The notes below the pieces were generated by a model. The model did not search any database. It saw only the letters and a list, made by a program, of their open reading frames with translations, and had not been told where the DNA came from. 64,000 bases of DNA from UTCFX2 sp963788305 (lineage in GTDB: Bacteria > Chloroflexota > Anaerolineae > Anaerolineales > UBA4823): assembly GCA_963788305.1 (NCBI GenBank), contig CAWBGK010000017.1:186001-250000 (forward strand), in the 5' to 3' direction. Both the position numbers and the translations under genes were made by a program. Shown here piece after piece: positions 54,495 to 64,000 of this stretch (positions are counted from its first letter, which is position 1; each line of letters starts with the position of its first letter).

Positions 54495-55490
54495 CTACGG
54501 CTGATCCAAACCAATAAAACTGTTGTCATAAGCTTTTGAATAGTCAAGCGGTTGGTTGAGCATACCCATATCCAATAAAACCTCGTGCATATTTTCCCAG
54601 GCAACGGGGTTCGAATACCCCAGCTGGTCGGTTTTCCAAAACTCGATCGAGGCTTCAAGTACGGCTTTTTGGATTCCTTTTTCGTCCTGACTGAGCCCTT
54701 CGACATATTTCTTGCAGATCACAAATGCTTCATCCGGGTGTTCCAAAGTGAAAGTGATCCCTTTCATCACTGCCTGATTCATCCTGCGAATTAAATCGGG
54801 GTTGTTTTCAATCGTTGTTTCGTTCGTCAGCAGTCCGTTCGATGCCAGAGATACATAATCAGCAACGCGGATCACATCGACAGGATACCCTCGCTTTTCA
54901 AGCTGGATTGGTTCGTTGTTAGCGTAGACGACCACTGCTTCATCCTTGCCTGCAAGCATTGCCTCCACCTGAGTGTATCCGATTGAATCAAGCGTGACAT
55001 CTTCTTCACTCAGACCACCAGCATCCAATAGAGCTCGCAAGCCAACATAACTGGCCCCGAATAAACCTGGCAGCCCGATTTTCTTTCCGCGCAGATCTTC
55101 AGGTTTAAAAATTCCGCCTCCCTGTAAGGAAGCGACAGCGACCGGATAGTCCTGCCACCAACCTAGAACATAAACAACAGGAATTCCCTGGGCACGTGCC
55201 AGCAGGACTTGCTCGCCAGAAGCAAGCGTAAACTGAAGCTCATTAACCCCTACGAGCGCAACCCCATCTGTTTCAGAGGAGTAATCAAAGGTCACATCCA
55301 GGCCAGACATGCGGAAATATCCCTTTTCAACCGCCACGTAGAATGGCGCATATTGGACGTTAGGGATATAACCCATCGGTAGGCGAATCGGCGTCAATGC
55401 TGCATCCGTTTCATTTGGCGATCCATTTACCTTGCATCCGGTGATCAGAATGCCCGCGAAAATCATCGAAGATATCAGGCGACGAAGCAT
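54495..55490 (-). CDS. ribY: NMT1/THI5-like substrate-binding lipoprotein, predicted riboflavin-binding RibY
   Basis: Extracytoplasmic binding protein: signal peptide with lipobox ILITGC, then the NMT1/THI5 fold (PMGYIPNVQYAPFYVAVEKGYF, EQVLLARAQGIPVVYV, LRGKKIGLPGLFGASYVG). The family binds pyrimidine-like ligands, and the FMN riboswitch upstream points to riboflavin rather than a thiamine precursor. GGAGGAG stands a few bases before ATG 55490. Gene order permease-binding protein-ATPase and the riboswitch match the RibXY importers described for Chloroflexi. Confidence 0.85.
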   Translation of the reverse strand: MLRRLISSMIFAGILITGCKVNGSPNETDAALTPIRLPMGYIPNVQYAPFYVAVEKGYFRMSGLDVTFDYSSETDGVALVGVNELQFTLASGEQVLLARAQGIPVVYVLGWWQDYPVAVASLQGGGIFKPEDLRGKKIGLPGLFGASYVGLRALLDAGGLSEEDVTLDSIGYTQVEAMLAGKDEAVVVYANNEPIQLEKRGYPVDVIRVADYVSLASNGLLTNETTIENNPDLIRRMNQAVMKGITFTLEHPDEAFVICKKYVEGLSQDEKGIQKAVLEASIEFWKTDQLGYSNPVAWENMHEVLLDMGMLNQPLDYSKAYDNSFIGLDQP

Positions 55491-55503
55491 CTCTCCTCCA
55501 TGG

Positions 55504-56315
55504 TTATTGTGGTTCGTTGACCAATACATCAGGCTGCTCATTCCACGAGAGCAGCTTCTTTTCCAGGATAATGATGATCCCATATAATGAAACAGCAAGG
55601 AAAACCAGCGTCAGAACGGCAACAAACACCAGAGCTGTGTCATACTGCCCGCGAGCCCGATTAATCATGAAACCAAGCCCCCGGTCTGCCCCCACAAATT
55701 CACCTACGACTGCGCCAATCACAGACAGGGCTGCGCCAATCCGTAATCCTCCCAGGAAATATTGGCATTGCCGCACGGGATTTCCAACAGGCGGATCGTC
55801 TGTGAGCGACTCGCCTGGAGAGACCGCATAAGATCGCGCAAATCCTCAGGGACCGTTCTTAAGCCTACAATGGTATTAACCAAAACCGGAAAGAAAACGA
55901 TTAATGCACATATCAATACTTTCGAGGAAATTCCTGAGCCAAACCAGATAATTAAAAGCGGAGCTATGGCTACTATCGGTACAGATTGACTGGCAACGAT
56001 GTATGGGGAAAGGAGCTGTTCAACGATTGGGGATTTAGCCAGAAAATAACCAGTGATCGAGGCAATCATCACCCCGATGATTAATCCCAGTACCACTTCG
56101 GTGAGCGTGGTCAGAAGGTGACGGACCAGACTTCCGTCCATCAAGACTGATAGAAATCTATCCCAGACCAATGCTGGAGAAGGCAAAATAAAAGGCTCAA
56201 CCGGCTTGATCCTGACAGCCAAATCCCATATCAGCAATCCAATCAATATCGAGATAGGAACCAATGCCACTCGCCATAGCTTCATTCCACGATGTTTATT
56301 TGTCCTGGATTTCAT
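55504..56315 (-). CDS. ribX: ABC importer permease, predicted RibX (one frame break)
   Basis: Six-helix BPD_transp_1 permease: LVPISILIGLLIWDLAV, PSPALVWDRFLSVL, TTLTEVVLGLIIGVMIA and the EAA-like cytoplasmic loop DLMRSLQASRSQTIRLLEIP. A one-base shift near 55770 joins it to LGGLRIGAALSVIGAVVGEFVGADRGLG, completing the coupling loop and last helices. The ORF begins at 56393, but that is inside the riboswitch terminator, so the real start must be ATG 56315 or 56285. Confidence 0.85.
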
Positions 56316-56335
56316 GCCAACATTTTTTCTGATTA

Positions 56336-56369
56336 AACAAAAAGTCCCGACCATGCAAAAATCGGGGCT
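56336..56369 (-). terminator. Riboswitch expression-platform terminator
   Basis: On the minus strand AGCCCCGA (56362-56369) pairs with TCGGGACT (56343-56350), one mismatch, followed by TTTTTGTTT. It lies between the FMN aptamer and the permease start, so FMN binding probably favours termination before ribX. Confidence 0.8.
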
Positions 56370-56424
56370 GTGTGATCGACTGCGCGAAATCAATCCAGAT
56401 CATACACGATATGGAAATGCGCCA

Positions 56425-56596
56425 TCACCTTCTTTCATCCGGACTTTACCGTCGGCTCCGGAGTTTCACCGGATCATGCTCATGATCACCAGCGTTCGGT
56501 CTGCTGACCATTCATTTGCTCGCGGGCTTTACCGCCGATCGGGAATAGGTCTGAACGTAAATTCGCGTCCAAACTTTCACCCTGCCCCGAAGGTTG
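56425..56596 (-). promoter_or_regulatory. FMN riboswitch (RFN element)
   Basis: Read on the minus strand the region carries the conserved RFN blocks in order: CTTCGGGGCAGGGTGAAA, TTCCCGATCGGCGGTAA, AGCCCGCGAGC, GATCCGGTGAAACTCCGGAG, CCGACGGTAAAGTCCGGATG and a closing GAAGGT. P1 forms between ACCTTC (56589-56594) and GAAGGT (56427-56432). It is followed by an intrinsic terminator and the ribXY-ATPase genes, so the importer should be shut off when FMN is plentiful. Confidence 0.95.
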
Positions 56597-56648
56597 TCCG
56601 CATCTGGCTAAATCGTTCAGCCTCTGCGGATATATTTTTTCCAGGATT

Positions 56649-56654
56649 ATTATA
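56649..56654 (-). promoter_or_regulatory. -10 box for the riboswitch transcript
   Basis: TATAAT on the minus strand, about 50 bases upstream of the FMN aptamer, correct for the leader. The -35 is weak. Confidence 0.5.
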
Positions 56655-57052
56655 ATCGATCGGTGATAACCTCGAGGTGTCGATTTTCCCAGCAGATAGG
56701 AACATATTCCGAACCACTTTCGTCCATTTAAAGTGTTCACGAAATCGGTTCTTTGAGCGACAACGAATCGAGCAGTTTGTTGTGAGGCAATCAGCAAAAC
56801 ACAAAAAGCCTACTGTTTATCGGCAATGCCAACATGAAATTGATCAAAAAAGCGTTATGATTCAAATATTGGATGATTAAATTTATCATTGGCGATTTTG
56901 ACAATTACTTTCGGAATTCTTGAGTCCTGCTAGACGGAAGTTCCACGCAGAAGCAGGAATTTGGCGAATCTTTCGGAAGAAACCAGATTCATTGCAATAA
57001 TTCGGATTATCAGATAGAAAGCATTAATCTTCTGGCTCAAACTGAGGTTGTC
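56655..57052. other. Intergenic region without recognised gene
   Basis: About 400 bases between the riboswitch promoter and the alpha-2-macroglobulin gene. ORFs here are short, lack ribosome sites and show no family match. A TTGACA (56898-56903) is present without a matching -10. I see no RNA gene. Confidence 0.5.
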
Positions 57053-60000
57053 ATGTTTAAAAAAATATCCTTTCGCATATCTTATAAATTCTTCGTTTTG
57101 ATAACCATAAGTGCGCTGATTTTTAGCGCTTGTAAGTCTGATGTAGGGGGACCCGGGCAGACGCCTGTCACTCACGCAGGTCGAATCAACCCCATTAGCT
57201 TCAGGCCCAATCCACGACAGTGGCTTGGAAGTGATTGATGATGGTTCACCATTGCCTCCAATTGTGATAGAACAACAACCTCAAGGCGGGACGGAATTCC
57301 CGGTCGAAGGGCAAATTCTCCTGACCTTTGACCAACCAATGAAACCGACGGAAACTTCAAATGCCTGGGAAGTATCAAGTGTTAACGGCATTCGAGTGAA
57401 TGGAAAGATCGATTGGCCTGAATCGTCCACGCTTCGTTTCACCCCTGCTGAACCGCTCGCTCGAGGGACCATCTACAACGCCAACCTGACCACCGATGCT
57501 GTCAGTGAATCGGGGATCAAGATTCAAGAACCATATCGTTTTCAATTCGCAACCGTCGGAGAGTTGGCTGTGAGCCAGGTCTTTCCGGCTGACAGGGCAA
57601 AGGAAGTATCAAGCAGTACAGTCATCACGGTGATTTTCAACCGACCCGTAGTTCAATTGGTGGTTGCAGAAGATCAATCCATACTTCCGCAGCCTCTACT
57701 GATCGATCCATATACTGCTGGCAAAGGGGAATGGGTAAATACGTCTGTATATACCTATCACCCGGAGAAGCCACTGCAGAGCGGAATCCAATACACAGCG
57801 ACGATCAATGCTGGTTTGAAAGACGCATCATCCGAAACCCAGCTGGAAGAACCATTCATCTGGTCTTTCGTCACTGCCGAGCCTTCGATTGACACTCTTG
57901 AGCTTTCAACCGGCCAGGTCAATCCAGAAGATAATTTCCAGGGCTTCTTGCCGGACGCCTATTTCACGCTCCGTTTTTTACAGCCCATGGATCAAGAAAG
58001 CGTTGAATCGGCTCTTTCGCTAACCTCGGAAACTGAAAGCCTGTCTCAATTCATCCAGAAGTGGAATGAGAATTCGACGACCCTCATCTTTACACCGACC
58101 GAACAGTTAGCCTTCGGCTCTGATTACGCGCTTGAGCTTGGAAAGGAAGCTCAGGCTATTGGAGGCGGAGAGCTGAAAGCAGGATTAAGCTGGAAATTTA
58201 AAACCATCCCGCTTCCTGGCATTCTCTCAACAATTCCTTCCAATAATTCCATCCAGGACGAGTTTGGGGGCGATCTTTTAATCAAATTTGCGTCGCCAAT
58301 GCGGATCGAAACCGTAAAAGAGCGAATCGTCATCACCCCGAAGCCAGATGAAGATGTCGAATGGTGGTACAACGAATGGGATTGGTCGATGTCAGGATTT
58401 TTCCTGGAACCCTCCCTGCGCTACACGATTCAATTCTTGCCAGGGATGGAAGATATTTACGGCAATGTGATCCAATCTGAAAAGACCATTCGATTCAGAA
58501 CCGCCGACAGGCGACCTTCTGCCAGCCTTGCGCTGCCTTACGAGCTCCCGGTTTTTCGAGGATTTGGTCCAATAGAAGCACAGCAGTTTTATGCAACCTA
58601 CACGAACGTAAATAGTACTAAATTTTCAGCTTGCTGCCCTGACCCCTGACCAGGTCGTCGGTTTTCTGACTGGAAGTCTGAATGCATATCAATATCAACC
58701 ACCTGCCGAAACGGTCATTTGGGACCACAAAGAGCTTTCGAAAGGGGCACTCAACGAACGCGTGCTGGGCAAATACCAGCTCACTTCGGATGAAGGAAGC
58801 CTGCTTCCGCCCGGTTTCTATTTCCTGGGCATGGATTCTCCTGAAGTCAGGCACAGCGACACGCCATTCGTAGATTATCGGCTGCTGGTCGTCGCAGGTG
58901 CCAACCTTACTTTTAAATCCACCGCGACAGAAGCATTATTATGGCTGACAGATCTGGAAACCGGGGAACCGATCGAGAATGCAAAAGTGACGGTTTATGA
59001 CCAAACATCAAAAGCGATCAATACTGGAACCACTTCTATTGACGGCAGTTTACGGCTCGAACTCACTGCTCCAGCAGATCCGTATGAAGCTCGGTTTGCA
59101 ATCTCCGAAAATGGACGGGCTTTTGGATTTGCATCAAGCCAGTGGGGCAGCGGTATCAGCCTGTATGATTATGGGATCTGGAGCAGTTTTTACTCGCTTC
59201 CTGATCAGCCAACGGTTTATATCTATACAGAAAGACCGCTTTACCGTCCCGGACAACCGGTGTACTTCAAGGGTATCGTTCGTCAGGATGATGACCTTGA
59301 TTTTTCCATCCCTGATCTGGAGGCTGCCAGCATCCGGATAAGCAGCTATAAAGATGTCGTTTATGATGAAGAGCTGGAACTCACCTCCTTTGGCAGCTTT
59401 TCCGGGAAGTTCCAGTTGGATCCCGAAGCGGTCCTTGGCTATTACACTTTGGAAGTCATGGTTCCAAAACAAGATCAGGTGATCGGATCGATCACATTCA
59501 ACGTTGCCGAATACCGCAAACCGGAATTTCAAACAACCGTCAGCACAATCCCAATAAATGTCCTCAAAGGCGACCATTTTACAGCAACCGTCCAGGCGAA
59601 TTACTATTCCGGTGGGAGCGTCTCTGAGGCAGAAGTAAACTGGAGCCTGATCTCAGAGCCTTTCAATTTCTCACCTCCTTCAGAATTCAGCAGTTATAGT
59701 TTTCAGGATATTGAAGATGATTCCGGTGTAAGTGAAGAAGATATTGAAACTAGCCAGGTGATTGCAGAAGGGCAAGGTATCACTGATTCTGGCGGCAGTT
59801 TTCAACTGGATTTGCTGGCGGACCTTAGCTCATTCAAAACAAGCCGCTCGTTTACTTTCGAAGCAAACGTCACGGATCTGGCTGGGACATTGGTCAGCGG
59901 ACGGGATTCTGTTACCGTCCATAAAAGCGCGGTTTACCCTGGGATAAAACCTCAAATTTACATCGGGGAGCAAGACAAGCCCCTGCCGTTTGAGATCGTC

Positions 60001-63000
60001 GCGCTCGATTGGGGAGGCAGCCCTCTTGCCGGGCAATCCTTGAGTATAGATATTGTTGAGCGGCGTTGGTACAGCGTTCAGGAGCAAGATCCCAGCGGTC
60101 GGGTAACCTGGAAATCGTCGGTTGAAAACATCCCCATTGAGAGTTTTACGAAAATCCTCACCGACGAAAATGGTGAAGCTTCAGTCTCGTTCGTACCACC
60201 CAAAGGCGGCATTTACCAGGCCCGCGTGACTGCGCTGGACGAAAATCGCAATCCCGGAGTCGCCAGTGCAACGGTGTGGGTGGCGGGAACAGATTACATC
60301 CCGTGGCAGCAGACGAACGACCGCAGCTTCGATCTGGTAGCCGACAAGAAACAATATGATCCAGGCGAGACTGCCCAACTCTTGATCGCATCCCCCTTCG
60401 AAGGGGAGCCTTATGCGTTGGTTACAGTCGAGCGCGGCAGCATTCGGTTCGAAGAAGTAATTAAGCTGAACAGCAACAGCACAGTTTACGAGCTTCCGAT
60501 AACACCGGACCTGGCTCCAAACGTTTTTATTTCTGTGCTGATTGTCAAAGGTGTGGATGCAGAAAATCCCCGACCTAATTTTAAGATGGGGATCAGCGAG
60601 ATACAGGTGAATCCGAGCAAGCAGAGTTTGCAGGTAGAGCTGATTCCTGACCGGACATCTGCAGGTCCTGGTGAGCAGGTGAGCTATACGGTTCGAACGA
60701 AGGACTCATCAAACCATCCGATTCAAGCGGAGGTCTCATTAAGTCTGAGCGATCTGGCTACGCTATCTTTGCTTCCTCCTAATTCCCAACCAATTCTGGA
60801 TTTCTTTTACTCAGAAAGAAGCCTGGGCGTTTGGACTTCTGTCCCAATGTCACTCAACATTGACGATTACAATGCAGAAATTGAAGACAACCTGCCCGCA
60901 GGCGACTTCCAGGGTTCAGGCGGCGGAAAAGGAGAAGGTGAGCTCGGAGTGGTTTCTGTCCGTCAGGACTTTCCTGACACGGCTTTTTGGGATGCCCATG
61001 TCGTAACTGGCGACAATGGAGAAGCTACGGTGGTTGTGAACCTTCCTGACAATCTGACAACCTGGCGGATGGACGCTCGTGCAGTCACAATGAATACGGA
61101 GGTTGGCCAGACTGAGCTGGATATCGTCAGCTCAAAACCGCTGCTCGTCAGACCGCAGACACCGCGTTTCTTTGTCGTGGGCGATCATGTCCAGATTGGC
61201 ACAGCGGTTCACAACAATACGGACAGCTCGCTCAGCATCAGCGTTTCTGTCGAAGGTCAGGGTCTGGAATTCCAAAGCCCATCCAGCCAGGTTATCGAGA
61301 TCGCTGCTCAGGATCAGGCTTATGTCTCATGGGACGCCGAAGTCTTGCCACAAGCCAGGCGGGTTGACCTCATATTCAGCGCAAGAGGAAAAGATTATGA
61401 GGACTGCCAGTCGTCCACCTCTGGGGACGTTGGATCAACAGGGTATCCCAGTCTATCGCTACGAAGCTCCTGAAACGATCGGCACTTCGGGGCAGCTCTC
61501 CAAAGAGGAGACGCGGATCGAAACGATCCTGCTCCCATCCGAGCCTGGAACCTACGAGCGGTGAATTAATCATTCGGTCTTCTCCTTCACTGGCAGCAGG
61601 GATGACTGACGGATTGAAGTATTTACAAACATTCCCATATGAATGCGTCGAAATGACAGTCTCATCCTTCCTTCCAAACGTCATCTCCACGCGCGCCTTG
61701 AATACCGCAGGGATTCAGGACCCGGTCCTGGAAAAAGAACTGGAAGAGCAGGTGAATACCTCCCTCCAGCGCATCTATAAATGGCAGAATCCAGATGGTG
61801 GTTGGGGATGGTGGAGCAGCGAAAAAAGCGATCCGCTGACATCAGCGTATTCGGTCCTTGGTTTAATCGAATCAAGAGAGGCTGGTTACACGGCGGATGA
61901 AGCCGTATTCATGCGAGGGCGCAATTACCTCCAAACCCAAATTTTAAAGATATCCGGGTTGAAAGACCCTCAGCTCATCAACCGGCAGGCTTTTTTACTT
62001 TATGTGTTAGCTAGAAGCGGAAAACCAGACGTGAGCAGCACGGTCCAATTGTACGACCAGCGCCAGCGTATGGCACTCTATGCCAGAGCTTTCCTCGGAG
62101 ATGCGTTGAGCAGGATCGACCCGAATGACCCCCGATTGGATGCGCTGGTATCTGATTTAACCAGCGCTGCGATCCTTTCAGCTACAGGCAGCCATTGGGA
62201 GGAAAAGGAACCTGATCGATTGAATTGGAACAGCGATACGCGCACCACTGCCATCATCCTTTCCACCATCACTCTCCTGGATCCAGAAAATCCACTGGCA
62301 GTAAACGCAGTCCGCTGGCTGATGAGCAACCGGACGCAAGGGCATTGGATTGGGACTCAGGAGACTTCGTGGACTTTGATGGCTTTGACGAACTGGATGA
62401 CCGCCAGCGGCGAGCTAAATCCTGACTTCGAATATGCTGTTGCCCTGAATAACGAACGCCTCGGCGGAGGAACTGCGACGAGCGAGAATCTGCGCGAGAC
62501 ATTAACTTTAAAGGCAGATATTTCAGAATTATTGAAAGACGAAGCGAACCGGCTTGCATTCGCCCACAACGGTGGGGCAGGAAACCTGTACTATACAGCT
62601 CACCTGGATTTGACGCTTCCGGTTGAGGAAATCCAACCGCTGGACCGCGGTGTGATCGTTTCTCGAAGCTACTACCGAACGGACGATCTTAACTCCCCTG
62701 TTACCGAAGCAAATTTGGGCGATCTGCTGCTTGCGAGGGTGACTGTAGTGGCTCCGTATGCTTTGCATAACCTCGTCGTGGATGATCCGCTCCCGGCTGG
62801 TATGGAAGCAGTTGACCAAAGTCTCAATACGAGCCCCCATAATCTTGAGGTGCCGGAGGAATATTCTTCCAATGATATCTTCTGGAAAGGGTGGGGCTGG
62901 TGGTATTTCAGCAGAATTCAGCGAAAAGATGAGAAAGTCGTGCTTTCAGCGACGTCCCTGCCTGCAGGAACCTATATCTACACTTACCTGATACGGGCTG

Positions 63001-63104
63001 GAACGGTTGGTGAATTTCATGTCATCCCGCCGACAGCCAGAGAATTCTACTTTCCTGAAGTATACGGGCGCGGTCAGGGGTCAAGCTTCACAGTGGATCC
63101 GTAG
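57053..63104 (+). CDS. Giant alpha-2-macroglobulin-family lipoprotein without intact thioester motif (frame-broken)
   Basis: Bacterial A2M proteins sit on the cell surface and trap foreign proteases. Lipoprotein signal (ISALIFSAC), then Ig-like/MG domains (VFPADRAKEVSSS, TFDQPMKPTE), the bait-like middle (RPLYRPGQPVYFKG, AEYRKPEFQT, PGGI-like segments), MG7/A2M core (DTAFWDAHVVTGDNGEATV) and the helical toroid TED domain (NPDGGWGWWSSEKSDP, LGLIESREAGY). The TED starts at FPYECVEMTVSSFLPN, where a thioester CxEQ would be expected, so Gln is Met. Four frame pieces are joined near 57180, 58620 and 61400-61580, giving ~2,010 aa. An HhH protein follows, and a PBP1C-like gene, a known A2M partner, lies at the window end. 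Confidence 0.88.
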
Positions 63105-63145
63105 ATGATATATAATTAGGCATCAAATCAATCGGGAGGTTAGCT

Positions 63146-63658
63146 ATGGATTGGATAGTTCTTCTCATCTTTCTTATACTTGTTTTGGTCATCTGGTTTG
63201 CGCTGACGCGCAGTGCAAAAAAATATGAACCTGACTTCAAGACAGGATCCCACACAGAAGAAGCTATCGTTGAACAGGTCGAGGAGCCTGCAGCAGAATT
63301 TGTCGAATCTGCCAAAGCAGCCGAAATGCCTGAAGTCGCAGAGCAGTTCATAGTCCAGCCCGCAGAAATACCCGTCGAGACTATCAGGGCAGCCGAAATC
63401 GTTGTAGTCCCTGATGACCTGAAAATCATCGAAGGGATCGGTCCAAAAGTAAATTCACTTTTGAATGATGCGGGGATCTTCACATTTTCTCAGCTCGCCG
63501 AAACGGAAGAAAGCAAAATTCGAGAAATTCTTGACCAGGCAGGGCTGCGGCTTCTCAACCCAGCTACCTGGGCTGAACAGGCGCAGCTTGCGGCTGCTGG
63601 AAAAATGGATGATCTGAAGGTGCTTCAGGAACGTCTGACCGCCGGTCGGCGCTCCTGA
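63146..63658 (+). CDS. Membrane-anchored helix-hairpin-helix protein
   Basis: One N-terminal helix (MDWIVLLIFLILVLVIWFAL), an acidic Glu/Ala/Pro linker (residues ~35-85), and a C-terminal helix-hairpin-helix repeat LKIIEGIGPKVNSLLNDAGIFTFSQLAE, seen in DUF4332-like proteins and the C-terminal extensions of some ribosomal L21 proteins. It might bind DNA or protein near the membrane. It begins ~40 bases after the A2M stop, with GGGAGG upstream, and converges on the PBP1C-like gene. 170 aa, intact. Confidence 0.8.
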   Translation: MDWIVLLIFLILVLVIWFALTRSAKKYEPDFKTGSHTEEAIVEQVEEPAAEFVESAKAAEMPEVAEQFIVQPAEIPVETIRAAEIVVVPDDLKIIEGIGPKVNSLLNDAGIFTFSQLAETEESKIREILDQAGLRLLNPATWAEQAQLAAAGKMDDLKVLQERLTAGRRS

Positions 63659-63700
63659 TCTTTGATTTGTAGTTAAGTTTTTTAATGCGAGGTCGCCCGA

Positions 63701-64000
63701 CTATTTGAGGACTTCGAACTCAACCATCGCGCTCCGAAAAGCCTGGCCGTCTGAAGTTACTGCTTCAGCCCAGGCTTTGTGGGCACCGGGTTCTAAAATC
63801 CACCATGTTTCGCAGGAAACGGCATCAGAGCTTCCGACAAGGTTTCCATCAACAAATATCTGGAGGCTTCTTACTCCTGGCGCACCTGCTGCTTCGAGCC
63901 GGATTCGCTGAGATTCCATCACGAAGCCTTCAGCCAGCCTGAAAATGCTTCCTGACGAAGGGGAAACCAATTGGACGATTGAAAAATCTTGATCCCGGCT
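63701..64000 (-). CDS. pbpC: C-terminal end of a penicillin-binding protein 1C-like protein (truncated by window edge)
   Basis: The frame is open through the window end; 100 residues are visible. LVSPSSGSIFRL, ESQRIRLEAAGAPGVRSLQIFVDG and WWILEPGAHKAWAEAVTSDGQAFRSA follow the order of the BiPBP C-terminal beta-domain of PBP1C. The catalytic glycosyltransferase and transpeptidase lie outside. In many bacteria pbpC is linked with a bacterial A2M, which supports the call. The TTG at 63970 is not the start. Confidence 0.7.
   Translation of the reverse strand, partial: SRDQDFSIVQLVSPSSGSIFRLAEGFVMESQRIRLEAAGAPGVRSLQIFVDGNLVGSSDAVSCETWWILEPGAHKAWAEAVTSDGQAFRSAMVEFEVLK

Noticed and set aside
54495..55490. 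Thiamine precursor (ThiY-type) uptake system
   Set aside because: The NMT1/THI5 fold alone suggests it, but the leader is an FMN riboswitch, not a TPP one, which favours riboflavin.
56316..56393. N-terminal extension of the permease ORF into the leader
   Set aside because: It would translate through the riboswitch terminator hairpin; internal ATGs at 56315 and 56285 fit the permease start.

Overview
The window reads as chromosomal DNA from an anaerobic Chloroflexota bacterium, most likely Anaerolineae-like. The grounds are a single mre-mrdA-min-rodA operon, a GlnRS together with GltX, an FMN-riboswitch-controlled RibXY-type riboflavin importer, a RicT protein, a CcmD-containing System I cytochrome maturation cluster and a very rich set of multiheme cytochromes. 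This placement comes from gene content only. No rRNA, tRNA, CRISPR array, insertion sequence or prophage gene was seen.

Layout. 1-2.2 kb: the end of glnS converging on gltX. 2.2-9.8 kb: minus-strand cell-shape and division operon mreB-mreC-mreD-mrdA-minC-minD-minE-rodA. 10-11.5 kb: a LysM coiled-coil protein and a repeat-rich DhaL-like protein. 11.6-15.3 kb: 2-oxoacid:ferredoxin oxidoreductase (korAB) with a GntR regulator and a palindromic operator. 15.4-22.8 kb: an iron-sulfur themed operon, iscX-nuoBCD-nuoI-mrp-ricT-PIG-L deacetylase-M20 amidohydrolase. It diverges from a SufR-like regulator across a 94-base gap holding two strong promoters, both apparently leaderless. 23.7-26.7 kb: a lipoprotein, a NUDIX protein, a DapF-like protein with both catalytic cysteines replaced, and a membrane protein. 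26.7-35.4 kb: a ccm cytochrome c maturation operon with a Cys-type (CxxxY) CcmE and an embedded di-c-type cytochrome lipoprotein. 35.6-52.7 kb: a large electron-transfer locus. It has an octaheme lipoprotein with a collagen-like stalk, a second octaheme protein, a periplasmic four-cluster Fe-S subunit and an NrfD/PsrC quinol subunit. These are followed by a tandemly duplicated pair of nonaheme cytochrome plus cytochrome b, the second b carrying a c-type domain, and by a decaheme lipoprotein made of two pentaheme halves with calcium-loop-like inserts. Two paralogous NarL-type histidine kinase/response regulator pairs bracket most of it. 52.7-56.7 kb: a zinc-ribbon surface protein and the FMN-riboswitch ABC importer. 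57-64 kb: a giant alpha-2-macroglobulin lipoprotein, a helix-hairpin-helix membrane protein and the end of a PBP1C-like gene.

How it fits together. The ccm operon makes the c-type cytochromes that the next 15 kb encode (about 47 CXXCH sites in the window). The Fe-S/NrfD pair and the b-type cytochromes are natural quinone-side modules, and the octa-, nona- and decaheme proteins are natural wires toward the cell exterior. The locus is therefore best read as a candidate quinol-linked extracellular or periplasmic electron conduit under two-component control.

Quality note. About 25 genes, many of them essential, are split by one-base indels, often in compensating pairs, and two carry an in-frame TAG. 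This pattern points to uncorrected long-read errors rather than gene decay. I list such genes as single CDS spanning the pieces and state where the frame changes. Frame-change positions are approximate, and hand-counted site coordinates may be off by a base.
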